NCBI GenBank assembly: GCA_018819135.1 | Contig: JAHJQK010000083.1 | Location: 1 to 64,000, forward strand | Source of the DNA: Pseudomonadota bacterium | GTDB taxonomy: Bacteria > Desulfobacterota > SM23-61 | Length of the DNA stretch: 64,000 nt | Direction of reading: 5' to 3' | Shown here: one piece after another, positions 1 through 7,654 of the stretch | Numbering within the stretch: the stretch's first letter is position 1 | Layout: each line of letters begins with the position of its first letter | The notes under the pieces: generated by a model | Database searches by the model: none | What the model was told of the DNA's origin: nothing | Seen by the model: the letters and a program-made list of their open reading frames with translations, nothing else | Position numbers and translations under genes: made by a program

Positions 1-65
1 AAATGGGAGGAGTCTTTGGAGAAAGCAAAGCCGTTATGGGGATTTTGCTGGCGGCTGGATGATGG

Positions 66-139
66 GAGCCCGGTGAACTGAGAGGTTCACGCCGGGTTCT
101 GAGAGGGCCTGGGGGTGAGATTCCCCCGGGCTACTCACC
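66..139 (+). mobile_element. 3' end of a group II intron (domains V and VI)
   Basis: Positions 66-99 form a 34-nt domain V with every canonical feature: it opens with G-AGC (catalytic triad at 67-69) and has a lower stem of 8 pairs (66-73 with 92-99). A two-base CG bulge sits at 90-91, and an upper stem is closed by a GAGA (GNRA) tetraloop at 80-83. Domain VI follows at 100-138: a G-rich/C-rich hairpin (111-115 with 123-127) and an unpaired A near 133 that fits the branch point. The intron should end with the AC at 137-138. The rest of the intron, probably including a reverse transcriptase gene, lies upstream of the window. Bases 1-65 show no reading frame I can assign. Confidence 0.8.
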
Positions 140-186
140 TCCTGGGAAGTTGTAGTCTTATCAATCATTTGTTTCCCTCCGATTCA

Positions 187-792
187 TCATTCCGTCACTG
201 ACAACACTTGGTAGTCCTTGTTTTTTAAGGAGTCGACAATCGGCTGCAAAGGGCATTTTTCCAAACGAAAATAATAAATACGCTTTTTTCGATCTTTATG
301 ATTGGACATGCCTACGCTGATAATTTCCGCTCGGTGCTCCTGGAAAATGGCGGAAACCTCCTCGAAGGCATGAGGCTTTTCTCCTAAAATCAGGTCAAGG
401 CGTGAGCTGGATTTCAGAATGCCCATCAACTGGATGAAAGCCTGAAGAATATCCACGATGGTAATGATGCCCACAAGCTTCTGGCCTTTAACCACCGGCA
501 GACCTCCAATCTTATGGAAATAAATGAGCTTGGCCGCTTCCTCCAGGCTGGCATTGGGAGCAATCGTTACGGGGTTTTTAATCATTATATCTTCGGTGGA
601 AACTTTATCCACCATCGAAAGCAGAGATGCCTGCCGCAGGTCTCCTTCGGTGACGAACCCGACGAGATTCCCTCCGTCCACCACCGGTAGATGGCGGATA
701 GAGTTATCTCTCATGACCTTCAGAGCATTGAGAATGCTGGTCTGGGGCGGAATGGTAACCAACTTCCGGACCATCATTTTTTTAACTTGCAT
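187..792 (-). CDS. CBS-pair and ACT-like domain protein (AcuB-like)
   Basis: A 201-residue cytosolic protein with two CBS motifs: residues 1-60, starting VKKMMVRKLVTIPP and containing RHLPVVD and LVGFVTEGDL, and residues 65-120, with DIMIKNPVTI, GGLPVV and LVGIITIVDI. An ACT-like C-terminal segment follows at about 125-200. CBS pairs bind adenosyl ligands (AMP, ATP, SAM) and ACT domains bind small molecules, so a regulatory role is likely; the family includes AcuB. The start has a good site (AGGAAGG, about 6 bases before the ATG). It stands alone and its regulated partner is not evident. The next gene upstream on this strand is a decayed alcohol dehydrogenase. Confidence 0.85.
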   Translation of the reverse strand: MQVKKMMVRKLVTIPPQTSILNALKVMRDNSIRHLPVVDGGNLVGFVTEGDLRQASLLSMVDKVSTEDIMIKNPVTIAPNASLEEAAKLIYFHKIGGLPVVKGQKLVGIITIVDILQAFIQLMGILKSSSRLDLILGEKPHAFEEVSAIFQEHRAEIISVGMSNHKDRKKRIYYFRLEKCPLQPIVDSLKNKDYQVLSVTE

Positions 793-1119
793 AAGATTTC
801 CTTCCTGGCCAGGAATCCGCCGTTCTTTTTACTGAATTTATCAACCCCCTAATCGTTTGTCAATAAGGCAATCCGTAAGGCCCACCCCAGGTTTTAGAAT
901 TACTTTTGTTGTGGCCTGGACGGAGAGAGCCCATGGCGCCGGCAAAATCGGCCCCAGGACAACCTTTATTCCACTCGCTACCCGAAATGGCGGATGATTT
1001 TAGGCGGGAAAGGAAGATTTATCTCACGGAAGGAATGCCGCCTCATTTGGCCAAGCCAGAGGTTCTCTCCGTCCAGGTCGGCGTATCACCAAGAATAATA
1101 ACTAAGCTCCTATTTTTCC
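793..1119. other. Intergenic stretch with a 14-bp inverted repeat
   Basis: No convincing gene. The one structured element is a perfect 14-bp inverted repeat, CCTGGACGGAGAGA at 915-928 and its complement at 1064-1077, about 135 bases apart. The open frame across it on the plus strand continues antisense through the alcohol-dehydrogenase remnant, has no ribosome binding site and resembles nothing I know. Confidence 0.4.
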
Positions 1120-1394
1120 CTAAAAAGCTCGGTCGTAAATTTTTTCGATATCCTCCACCGCAAGAGTGCGTGGAGAGCGGGATAACAGCCTTTGCTCCTT
1201 GTGGGCTTCCACCGCCCATCTTGGAATCAGGGTTTTATCTGTATGGGGTTGGCGTTCTTGGAAAGGAACGGCTCGGCGGCGTGAATGAAGGCGTCAATCC
1301 CGGCGCTGGCGGTTACGCTGGGGGGGGGCAGCTGACCGTCAGCATGGGATCCACGATGGCCACGTTGGGCAACAGGGCCATGGTTCGAAACATA
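1120..1394 (-). pseudogene. Remnant of an iron-containing alcohol dehydrogenase
   Basis: Reading leftwards from 1394, the first frame gives MFRTMALLPNVAIVDPMLTV. After a shift in the C-run near 1325, the next frame gives PPSVTASAGIDAFIHAAE and then KNANPI. This is the hallmark central block of group III Fe-ADHs (VAIVDPELT...PPSVTASTGMDALTHA...NPITD). A stop follows at about 1240. The C-terminal signature then resumes as AHKEQRLLSRSPR and VEDIEKIYDRAF, ending at a TAG at 1120-1122. Most of the N-terminal half and the stretch between the two blocks, which in the family carries metal-binding His residues, are missing. The gene is clearly dead. It is upstream of the CBS gene on the same strand. 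Confidence 0.8.
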
Positions 1395-1527
1395 AATTTT
1401 TCTCCTTCTTGAATTTTCCAATTGGGCAAAGCACAAAAAAAGACCTTGCTTCGGGTGAGGTTCGGGGAAATTGGACTTTCAATTTTTCAGTTTTTCAAAA
1501 TTCTGGGGCAAGTTATCGCTTTAGATC

Positions 1528-2424
1528 TTACGTCTTGGCAGCAACCACCGTATTGGCCATCGTTTCTATTGCGGTCATGACGATACACGAGTCCATTTCA
1601 CCTTTTCCCTGGGATTTTACGGCCCTTAGCATTTCCCGGGAGATGCTGGTCGCCGGCAAAGAAACCCCAACTTCTTCTGCCAACTTCAGGGCAGTGGAGA
1701 GATCCTTGTACATGTTGTCTACCGAAAAGTGGGGGGAAAAATCGTGTTTGATCATTCTCGGACCGCGGGTTTCCATCGCTCCCGTCCGGGCGCCGCCAAC
1801 GGAAGTAATGTCAATGACCTTCTGGGGATCGATTCCAGCCTTCGCAGCCAGAACCAGTGCTTCGGCAACCGCCTCAATGGCAATGCCCATGATTAAATTG
1901 TTGATCAGTTTGAGCGTCGTCCCTTGCCCATTTTCTTCTCCCACATGAATGATCTTGACGCCCATGGTTTCAAAAAGTGGAAGACAGGCATCGAAGATTT
2001 CCCGGGGGCCTCCAACCATTATTCCCAGTTTGCCATCAGCGGCGACTTTGGGGTTACCCGTCACCGGCGCATCGAGCATGGGCACCTTTTTGGTCTTGGC
2101 CCTCGCGGCGATCGCTCGGGACATCTCCGGGGCAATGCTCCCCATGTCGATGAGCATCAGCCCGGGATGCGCCCCTTCCAGAACTCCGCCAGTGCCGCAA
2201 ATAACTTCTTCGGAAGCCGCAGAGTCCGTAACCATGGTGATTACAACATCTGAAGCCTGAGCTACTGCCTGGGGTGAATCTTTCCATTGGGCCCCGCCTT
2301 TCAGCAATAGATCGACCTTTTCCTTCGTCCGATTCCATACGGTTAAAGGATATCCAGCCTCCAAAAGACGCCTGGACATTTCCTTTCCCATGAGACCGAT
2401 TCCAATGAAACCAACCCGCTGCAT
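1528..2424 (-). CDS. NAD(P)-dependent beta-hydroxyacid dehydrogenase (3-hydroxyisobutyrate dehydrogenase family)
   Basis: A 298-residue cytosolic enzyme, full length for the family. The N-terminal Rossmann fold carries GFIGIGLMG (residues 5-13) and W-N-R-T at the end of beta-2, which favours NADP over NAD. The substrate motif DAPVTGNP is at 118-125, where DAPVSGG is usual, and the catalytic lysine is K172 in LKLINN. The C-terminal helical domain ends near 295. The family oxidises 3-hydroxy acids or reduces semialdehydes (3-hydroxyisobutyrate, tartronate semialdehyde, succinic semialdehyde); the exact substrate cannot be read from sequence. The start has GGGAG 6-8 bases upstream. A truncated GntR regulator lies just upstream on the same strand and may once have controlled it. 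Confidence 0.9.
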   Translation of the reverse strand: MQRVGFIGIGLMGKEMSRRLLEAGYPLTVWNRTKEKVDLLLKGGAQWKDSPQAVAQASDVVITMVTDSAASEEVICGTGGVLEGAHPGLMLIDMGSIAPEMSRAIAARAKTKKVPMLDAPVTGNPKVAADGKLGIMVGGPREIFDACLPLFETMGVKIIHVGEENGQGTTLKLINNLIMGIAIEAVAEALVLAAKAGIDPQKVIDITSVGGARTGAMETRGPRMIKHDFSPHFSVDNMYKDLSTALKLAEEVGVSLPATSISREMLRAVKSQGKGEMDSCIVMTAIETMANTVVAAKT

Positions 2425-2528
2425 AATTTCTCCCTACCTTATTTAATCCATCAAATCCATCAGCAAAGCAGACGTTCCCCTCCTGATGGTGTGAGGCGAA
2501 AATTTTGCCCACAGGCACTGTAGTCCGG

Positions 2529-2771
2529 TCAGACCAACTCGCTGGGGGGGATTCCAAGAAGATGCTTTTTAATCGTTTCTAAATGTTCACGCATGAGTTG
2601 TTCAGCTTGGGCGGCATCTCGGTCCTTTAGGGCCTTTATCAAGTTGGAATGCTGCTGAAAGTAAATTTTCCGGCGTTCCGGCGTCAGCGAAGCTTCCTTC
2701 AGGCCGCCCCAAATGTTGCTCTGCAGGACGCTGTGAATGACCGAAAAAAAAGAGATCAGAAGGGTAACCAA
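2529..2771 (-). pseudogene. C-terminal fragment of a GntR/FadR-type regulator
   Basis: About 75 residues remain. QQHSNLIKALKDRDAAQAEQ followed by LMREHLETIKKHLL is the typical last helix pair of the FCD ligand-binding domain of FadR-subfamily GntR regulators (intact proteins are about 220-240 residues). The winged-helix DNA-binding domain and most of the FCD domain are absent. Recognisable similarity fades near 2735-2765, exactly where a 5'-truncated binding-protein gene begins on the other strand. The open frame has a Met at 2771 but no credible ribosome binding site there. It presumably regulated the hydroxyacid dehydrogenase or the transporter next to it. Confidence 0.75.
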
Positions 2772-3393
2772 GATCTATGAAGGTGAGACCTATTTTGTAA
2801 CCCTACCTGACGCGGGGATTAAGACAATGTCGGACCTGAAAGGAAAAACTGTGGCCCTGGGTCCGCCAGGCTCTGGCACGGTATTCAACAGCACGAATGT
2901 TCTTCAGGCCCTTGGTATACTCGATCAGGTTAAGGGACGCCAGATGTCTTTTGCCGATGCCGGCCGCGCCGTAGCCAATAGACAGATTGACGCTTTTGCC
3001 CAATCTTCCTCCCCGGCTGGATCGGTAAAGGAATTGGCCGAAACCAAAGGCGCCTACGTGATCCCTTTCACCGACCAGGAGTTGGATAAAATAACCAAAA
3101 AGTACCCGTTCTATTATGGCGGGGTAATGAAAGAAGGGACCTACAAGGGAGTCCCACCAACGAAGATGCCCTTTTTGCCTGTTTACTGGGTTGCCCACGA
3201 GAAGGTTCCAGCCAAGGCGATAGATGACATCCTGGCGTTAGCATACAAACCGGAAATCAAGAAACAACTGGTAGAAGGCCACAAAGGGTGGACGCAAATG
3301 GAGCCCGGCATAAAATATTTCATAAGCTTAGGTGCTCCGATGCATGGGGGAGCAGAAGCTTATTTTAAATCCAAGGGATTGTGGCCGAAATAA
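2737..3393 (+). pseudogene. 5'-truncated TAXI-family TRAP transporter solute-binding protein
   Basis: Homology to TAXI-type TRAP binding proteins starts near residue 14 (YEGETYFVTLPDAGIKTMSD). It runs through the diagnostic LKGKTVALGPPGSGT and NVLQALGI segments to a normal C-terminus. Intact family members are about 320-340 residues with a signal peptide; here roughly the first 100 residues, including the export signal, are missing, so the product could not reach the periplasm. The apparent ATG at 2737 lies inside the junction with the GntR fragment and has no ribosome binding site. The cognate fused permease follows at 3519. A binding protein next to a fused 4TM/12TM permease is the standard TAXI-TRAP arrangement. 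Confidence 0.8.
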
Positions 3394-3411
3394 GCGGGCC
3401 ATAGCCTGCGA

Positions 3412-3443
3412 AAGGTTGCCGCGGTGGATGCCGCGGCAACCTT
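3412..3443 (+). other. Strong intergenic stem-loop after the binding-protein gene
   Basis: A perfect 13-bp stem, AAGGTTGCCGCGG with its complement, encloses a 6-base loop (TGGATG). No T-run follows it. A stem-loop in this position can protect the upstream message in transporter operons where the binding protein is needed in excess (inference). Confidence 0.6.
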
Positions 3444-3480
3444 AAGGCAGCCCCGAAAAAAACCTATTGAGCGCAAGTTG

Positions 3481-3504
3481 GGCAGGAAATTTCCTGCCTT
3501 TTTT
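3481..3504 (+). terminator. Rho-independent terminator or attenuator before the TRAP permease
   Basis: GGCAGGA-AATT-TCCTGCC forms a 7-bp palindromic stem followed directly by TTTTTT. It ends 14 bases before the permease start, so transcription entering from the binding-protein gene should be partly stopped here. Confidence 0.7.
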
Positions 3505-3518
3505 ATGAAGATATCGGC

Positions 3519-5441
3519 ATGGCCGAACGGCGGTGGGTCCCAGAGATTAAAGGCAAGAAACGAACCATCGGCGGCAAATGGGCGATACTTTATTCGCTGG
3601 TGGCCGCATTCATGGCGACCTGGTATATGTATACCTCGGGTTTTGGTATCGTATCCACTGAGACCAACCGCGGCTTCTACCTGTTATTTACCTCTGTCCT
3701 GGTTTTTCTTTTTATTCCAGCAACCTGCCGCTCTCCGATCCACCGCCCCAGTATATTTGATATAATTTGCATCATCCTGATAACCGCCTCCCTCGGGTAC
3801 TGGATGGATCAGTACGCCGAATACGCCATGAACCGGGTCAGCTCACCCAGTGTCTGGGACCTGACCATGGGCGTCCTGGCCATTGGGATGATTATCGAAA
3901 CCGCCCGTCGAACCCTGGGTCCGGTCATCCCTATTCTGGCGGCCATCTTCATGGCTCAACTCTATTTCGGCCCTTACCTGCCGGGGAAGATGAGCCATGC
4001 CGGCATGTCCTTAGAGCGGATCATCGAATTCACTTTTTGCACTCAAGAGGCGATGTTCGGAGTGATCACCGCCACCTTTGCTACCTTTGTTTTCCCCTTC
4101 ATGGTTTTCGGAGCTTTTCTGGAGCGAAGCGGGGCGGGCTTATTTTTCATGGAACTGGGGAAGGCCCTGACCGGCAGATGGCGGGGAGGGCCGGCCAAGA
4201 TCGCTGTGGTAACTTCAGCCCTATTCGGCTCCATTTCCGGATCGTCGGTAGCCAACGTAGTTGCCACTGGGGCTTTCACCATCCCCATGATGAAACGCAC
4301 AGGCTTCCGCCCCTCAGTCGCCGGAGCCATCGAAGCCATCTCCTCGACGGGAGGACAATTCATGCCACCCATCATGGGGGCGGGCGTTTTCATTCTGGCC
4401 ACGCTGATCGAAATGGATTATCTCAAAATCGCCCTGATGAATGTCATTCCCGCCTTGATTTATTTCATTTTTGTACTCTACATGGTTGACCTGGAAGCGT
4501 TGCGCTCAGGATTAAAGGGTCTTCCCGTGGAGGAAATTCCCAAAGTATCCGAAGTACTCAGGAAAGGGTGGCATTATTTTTTGCCGCTGGCCATCGTAAT
4601 GGGAATCTTGTTTTACGGATATACCCCTGAGGTGGGAGCCTTTTGGGGTACGGTCTCTGCCCTGGCTTTGTCCTGGATTCGGAAAGAGACCCGCATGGGT
4701 CCGCAGGATATTTTTCAGGCTCTCGTTTCCGGTGCGGGTTCGAATACTTCCGCAGGAGCGGCCATTGGGTCTTTGGGAATCATTATCGGCGGGATCGTTC
4801 TTGCCGGATTGGGACTAAAATTTTCCGCCTTGCTGGTGGAAGCCGCTGGGGGAAGCCTTCTCCTTTGCGTGATTATGGTGATGATTATTTCGATCATCAT
4901 CGGGATGGGAAGCAGTACGACCGGTTCATATATTATTCTTTCCGTGGTTGCAGCGCCGGCATTAATTTATCTCGGGGTACCCCGGGTGGCAGCCCACCTG
5001 TTAGTTTTCTACGCAGCCTGCCTCTCCAACGTAACTCCGCCGGTGTGCGTGTCGGCTTTTGCGGCAGCCGCCATCGCCCAAGCCGACCCGATAAAAACCG
5101 GCTTGGCGGCATTGAAATTTGGTTTTGCTCTGATCTTCTTGCCCTTCGCTTTTGTTTATCGAACTCCCCTGTTGCTCATGGGATCTGCTTTTGAAATTGC
5201 CTATAGTACAGTTATTTCCCTTATAGGGTTCATGGCCTTCGCTATGGCCATTCAAGGGTCTGACTTCTTCCATCCCACCATCAGCCTGAAGAAAAGAATT
5301 TTATTCGGCGTCGCCGGGGCGTTGATTCTCTTTCCGTCGAAGATGTGGGTGGATGGAATGGGGTTCACCCTCCTTATGGCTGGATGGCTTCCAACTTTAA
5401 TCCTGCGGCTTCAAGTCCCGGTTCAATCAAAAATGGGATGA
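3519..5441 (+). CDS. TRAP transporter fused permease (DctQ-DctM type, 4TM/12TM)
   Basis: A 640-residue, strongly hydrophobic inner-membrane protein, full length for fused TAXI-TRAP permeases. Residues 20-130 form the small DctQ-like helices. The DctM-like domain carries the typical glycine-rich stretches ALFGSISGSSVANVVATGAF (residues about 237-256), EAISSTGGQFMPPIMGAG and IGMGSSTTGSYIILSVVAAP. It uses an ion gradient to import an organic acid delivered by the TAXI binding protein. The Met at 3519 has only a weak ribosome binding site and sits just after a terminator hairpin. Because the adjacent binding protein has lost its N-terminus, this permease may be orphaned or may use a binding protein from elsewhere. 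Confidence 0.88.
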   Translation: MAERRWVPEIKGKKRTIGGKWAILYSLVAAFMATWYMYTSGFGIVSTETNRGFYLLFTSVLVFLFIPATCRSPIHRPSIFDIICIILITASLGYWMDQYAEYAMNRVSSPSVWDLTMGVLAIGMIIETARRTLGPVIPILAAIFMAQLYFGPYLPGKMSHAGMSLERIIEFTFCTQEAMFGVITATFATFVFPFMVFGAFLERSGAGLFFMELGKALTGRWRGGPAKIAVVTSALFGSISGSSVANVVATGAFTIPMMKRTGFRPSVAGAIEAISSTGGQFMPPIMGAGVFILATLIEMDYLKIALMNVIPALIYFIFVLYMVDLEALRSGLKGLPVEEIPKVSEVLRKGWHYFLPLAIVMGILFYGYTPEVGAFWGTVSALALSWIRKETRMGPQDIFQALVSGAGSNTSAGAAIGSLGIIIGGIVLAGLGLKFSALLVEAAGGSLLLCVIMVMIISIIIGMGSSTTGSYIILSVVAAPALIYLGVPRVAAHLLVFYAACLSNVTPPVCVSAFAAAAIAQADPIKTGLAALKFGFALIFLPFAFVYRTPLLLMGSAFEIAYSTVISLIGFMAFAMAIQGSDFFHPTISLKKRILFGVAGALILFPSKMWVDGMGFTLLMAGWLPTLILRLQVPVQSKMG

Positions 5442-5642
5442 TTGGTGGCTGCTGAATCCCACCCTATATACCTTGGCCTTGAGTCCCTTCCTCTCCTTGT
5501 CCTTTCAGCTCAGACTTTGAACCTTGGCCCTTAAGCCCTACACCAATTTTTCATTTTTTTCCTTTTGACACTTCGGTTCGTCCATGTTAAAAAATAATCC
5601 GGTTTCTAAAGGCCTATAGGCGTTTTTTAAAAGGAGTTTCTT

Positions 5643-6941
5643 ATGTTTTGGGAAAGAGACATCGAGACGATGCCCCGCAAGGAACTGAACCGCCTCCAGG
5701 TCAGCCGCCTTAAAAAGACTTTGAAGCAGGCGGGGCATTCGCCTGCTTATGGCAAGATTTTTAAAGCCCACCGCATTACACCGGAAAAGATCAAGACCCT
5801 GGATGATTTAAAGCGTTTGCCCTTCACCACCAAGGAAGACCTCAGGAAGCACTTCCCTTATGGTTTTGTTACCGTCCCCAAGGAAAAAATTGTCCGGGTC
5901 CATTCTTCTTCCGGGACAACGGGCAGGGCTACAGCCGTATTCCACACTTTAAAGGATTTGGAAGGATGGGCCGACCTGGTCGCCCGCTGCATGTTTATGT
6001 CCGGTGTGCGCCGGGGCGATGTCTTTCAGAATATGGTGGGTTACGGTCTTTTTACGGGTGGGCTGGGATTCCAGTACGGAGCGGAGCGTCTGGGGGCACT
6101 GACCATTCCTTCCGGATCGGGAAATAGCAAGCGGCAGATTACCCTCATGGGGGACTTTGGAACCACCGTAATTCACATCATTCCCAGCTATGCCCTCCAT
6201 CTTTGGAAAGTATTTGAAGAAATGGGTCTTGATCCCAAGGGAGATACTCAACTACGAATTGCCTTGATTGGGGCCGAGCCCCACTCCGATGCTACCCGCC
6301 AAAGAATAGAAGAGATGTACGGCGTAGAGGCTTTCAACTCCTATGGGCTGTCCGAAATGAACGGACCGGGAGTGGCCTTTGAGTGTCCTGAAAAATCGGG
6401 CATGCATTTTTGGGAGGATCATTTTATCGTCGAGGTCATCGATCCGAAAACCCTCAAACCCCTACCCGAAGGGGAAGAAGGAGAGTTGGTTTTTACCACT
6501 TTAAGGCGTGAGGCCATGCCTTTGATCCGCTACCGCTCCAAAGATTTGGCAGCTATATTCCCCGAACCTTGCCGTTGCGGTAGGATCCATCGCAGGATCA
6601 GCCGCATCAAGGGGCGCAGCGACGACATGTTTATACTTAAAGGAGTCAATATCTTTCCCCTGCAAATTGACACGGTCTTGATGACCCTCGCCGAGGTGGG
6701 TACCAACTATCAGGTTGTCCTGGAGCGCGAAAATTTCGAGGATAAAATGATCGTGCAGGTGGAGGTTCGCCCGGAATTTTTCAAAGGCGACCTGCGGCAA
6801 CTGGAAAGACTGCGCAGGCAAATTACGGAATCCCTAAAATCCGAGATTTTGGTTACACCCAAAGTGGAGCTGGTCGAACCGGACACCCTGCCCAGGAGCG
6901 AAGGCAAGGCTGTGCGCGTCATCGACCGGAGAGAAATGTAA
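5643..6941 (+). CDS. Phenylacetate-CoA ligase family protein (PaaK-like)
   Basis: A 432-residue member of the ANL adenylating superfamily, normal length for PaaK. The P-loop-like motif VHSSSGTTGRATAVFHT is at about 84-100, the A5-type motif YGLSEMNGPG at about 236-245, the hinge GRSDDMFILKGVNIFP at about 326-341, and the C-terminal catalytic lysine probably in PRSEGKAVRVIDRR near the end. It activates an aryl-acetic or related carboxylic acid to its CoA thioester using ATP. The start is clear (AAAAGGAG, 6 bases before ATG). The next gene encodes a tandem ACT protein, a pairing often seen with PaaK homologues in anaerobes; the ACT protein may sense the substrate or product. The actual acid is unknown. 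Confidence 0.88.
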   Translation: MFWERDIETMPRKELNRLQVSRLKKTLKQAGHSPAYGKIFKAHRITPEKIKTLDDLKRLPFTTKEDLRKHFPYGFVTVPKEKIVRVHSSSGTTGRATAVFHTLKDLEGWADLVARCMFMSGVRRGDVFQNMVGYGLFTGGLGFQYGAERLGALTIPSGSGNSKRQITLMGDFGTTVIHIIPSYALHLWKVFEEMGLDPKGDTQLRIALIGAEPHSDATRQRIEEMYGVEAFNSYGLSEMNGPGVAFECPEKSGMHFWEDHFIVEVIDPKTLKPLPEGEEGELVFTTLRREAMPLIRYRSKDLAAIFPEPCRCGRIHRRISRIKGRSDDMFILKGVNIFPLQIDTVLMTLAEVGTNYQVVLERENFEDKMIVQVEVRPEFFKGDLRQLERLRRQITESLKSEILVTPKVELVEPDTLPRSEGKAVRVIDRREM

Positions 6942-6956
6942 AATTATCTTTTATTA

Positions 6957-7075
6957 GCCACAGAGATCACAGAGGACACCGAGATAATTATTGTCAAAAA
7001 TTTTAAAAAATTCAGGTCATTATTTTTATTCTTAAATCTTAATCCTGACTCTGTGTCCTCTGTGCCCTCTGTGGC
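6957..7075. repeat. MITE-like element with GCCACAGAG terminal inverted repeats (copy 1)
   Basis: The left arm starts GCCACAGAGATCACAGAGGA at 6957. The right arm ends at 7075, and its complement reads GCCACAGAGGGCACAGAGGA; the two arms match at most of about 27 positions. The AT-rich middle contains TTCAGGTCATT, also found in the second copy at 15046-15185. The element lies between the PaaK-like gene and the ACT gene and is non-coding. Confidence 0.7.
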
Positions 7076-7104
7076 GAAATGAATTCTAAAATTTGGAGGT
7101 TGAA

Positions 7105-7532
7105 ATGGCTCATCAGATTTCCGTCTTCGTCGAAAACAAACCCGGCCGACTGGAACGGGTAACCGAAATTCTGGCCAAAGCCAAGGTGAACATCCGGCCT
7201 TCACGGTTTCCGGAACCTACGAATACGGCGTGATGAAGTTTCTGGTGGATAAGCCTGATAAGGGCCTGGAGGCGCTGAGCTCTCAGGGCATTCCGGCCAA
7301 CAAGCGGGAAATTCTGGCGGTCCTTATGGATGATCGGCCAGGGGGATTATACCGCATCGCCAAGGTATTTGGCCAACGGAAGATGAACGTTGAAGATGCC
7401 TATGGCTTCGTGATTCAGGATAAGAAACAGGCCGTTCTGGTCGTGGACGTGGAAAAGATCGCCGAGGCCAAAAGGGCCCTCAAAGAAGAAGGGCTTACGA
7501 CCCTGAGCGATCAGGAAATCTATTCTTTATAA
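7105..7532 (+). pseudogene. Tandem ACT domain protein, disrupted by a -1 frameshift
   Basis: The natural start is the ATG at 7105, with GGAGG 6 bases upstream. Residues 1-30 read MAHQISVFVENKPGRLERVT and on, the first ACT beta-alpha unit. At about 7194-7200 one base is missing: the frame that opens on CCTTCACGG should read GCC-TTC-ACG (AFTVSGTYEYGV), and that frame continues uninterrupted to 7532. The second ACT domain follows (REILAVLMDDRPGGLYRIAK). The corrected protein is about 142 residues, normal for the two-ACT proteins found beside PaaK. The shift is not at a homopolymer or slippery site, so it is either a real mutation or a sequencing error. A short product from the ATG at 7230 would lack the first domain core. 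Confidence 0.8.
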
Positions 7533-7546
7533 AGCGTTTATTTATA

Positions 7547-7607
7547 GGACGCAGATAAACGCGGATTTGCAGGATTATATGAAAAATATTTTCTGCGTTC
7601 ATCAGCG
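7547..7607. repeat. Inverted repeat of the CGCAGATAAACGC family
   Basis: The left arm GGACGCAGATAAACGCGGAT (7547-7566) and the right arm ending at 7607 (complement CGCTGATGAACGCAGAA) form an imperfect palindrome. It belongs to the same family as the elements at 11405-11550 and sits between two genes. Confidence 0.6.
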
Positions 7608-7654
7608 CCAAAAAAGAGGGGTTCGATGGAGCGACCCAAAAAGGGGAAAGGAAA

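Noticed and set aside
1-65. End of an intron-encoded reverse transcriptase
   Set aside because: None of the three short frames shows a recognisable maturase tail; 65 bases are too few to call.
906-1412. A 168-codon plus-strand open frame
   Set aside because: Its second half is antisense to recognisable Fe-ADH sequence, and the first half has no family resemblance or ribosome binding site.
7105-7230. Programmed frameshifting in the ACT gene
   Set aside because: There is no slippery heptamer at the shift point.
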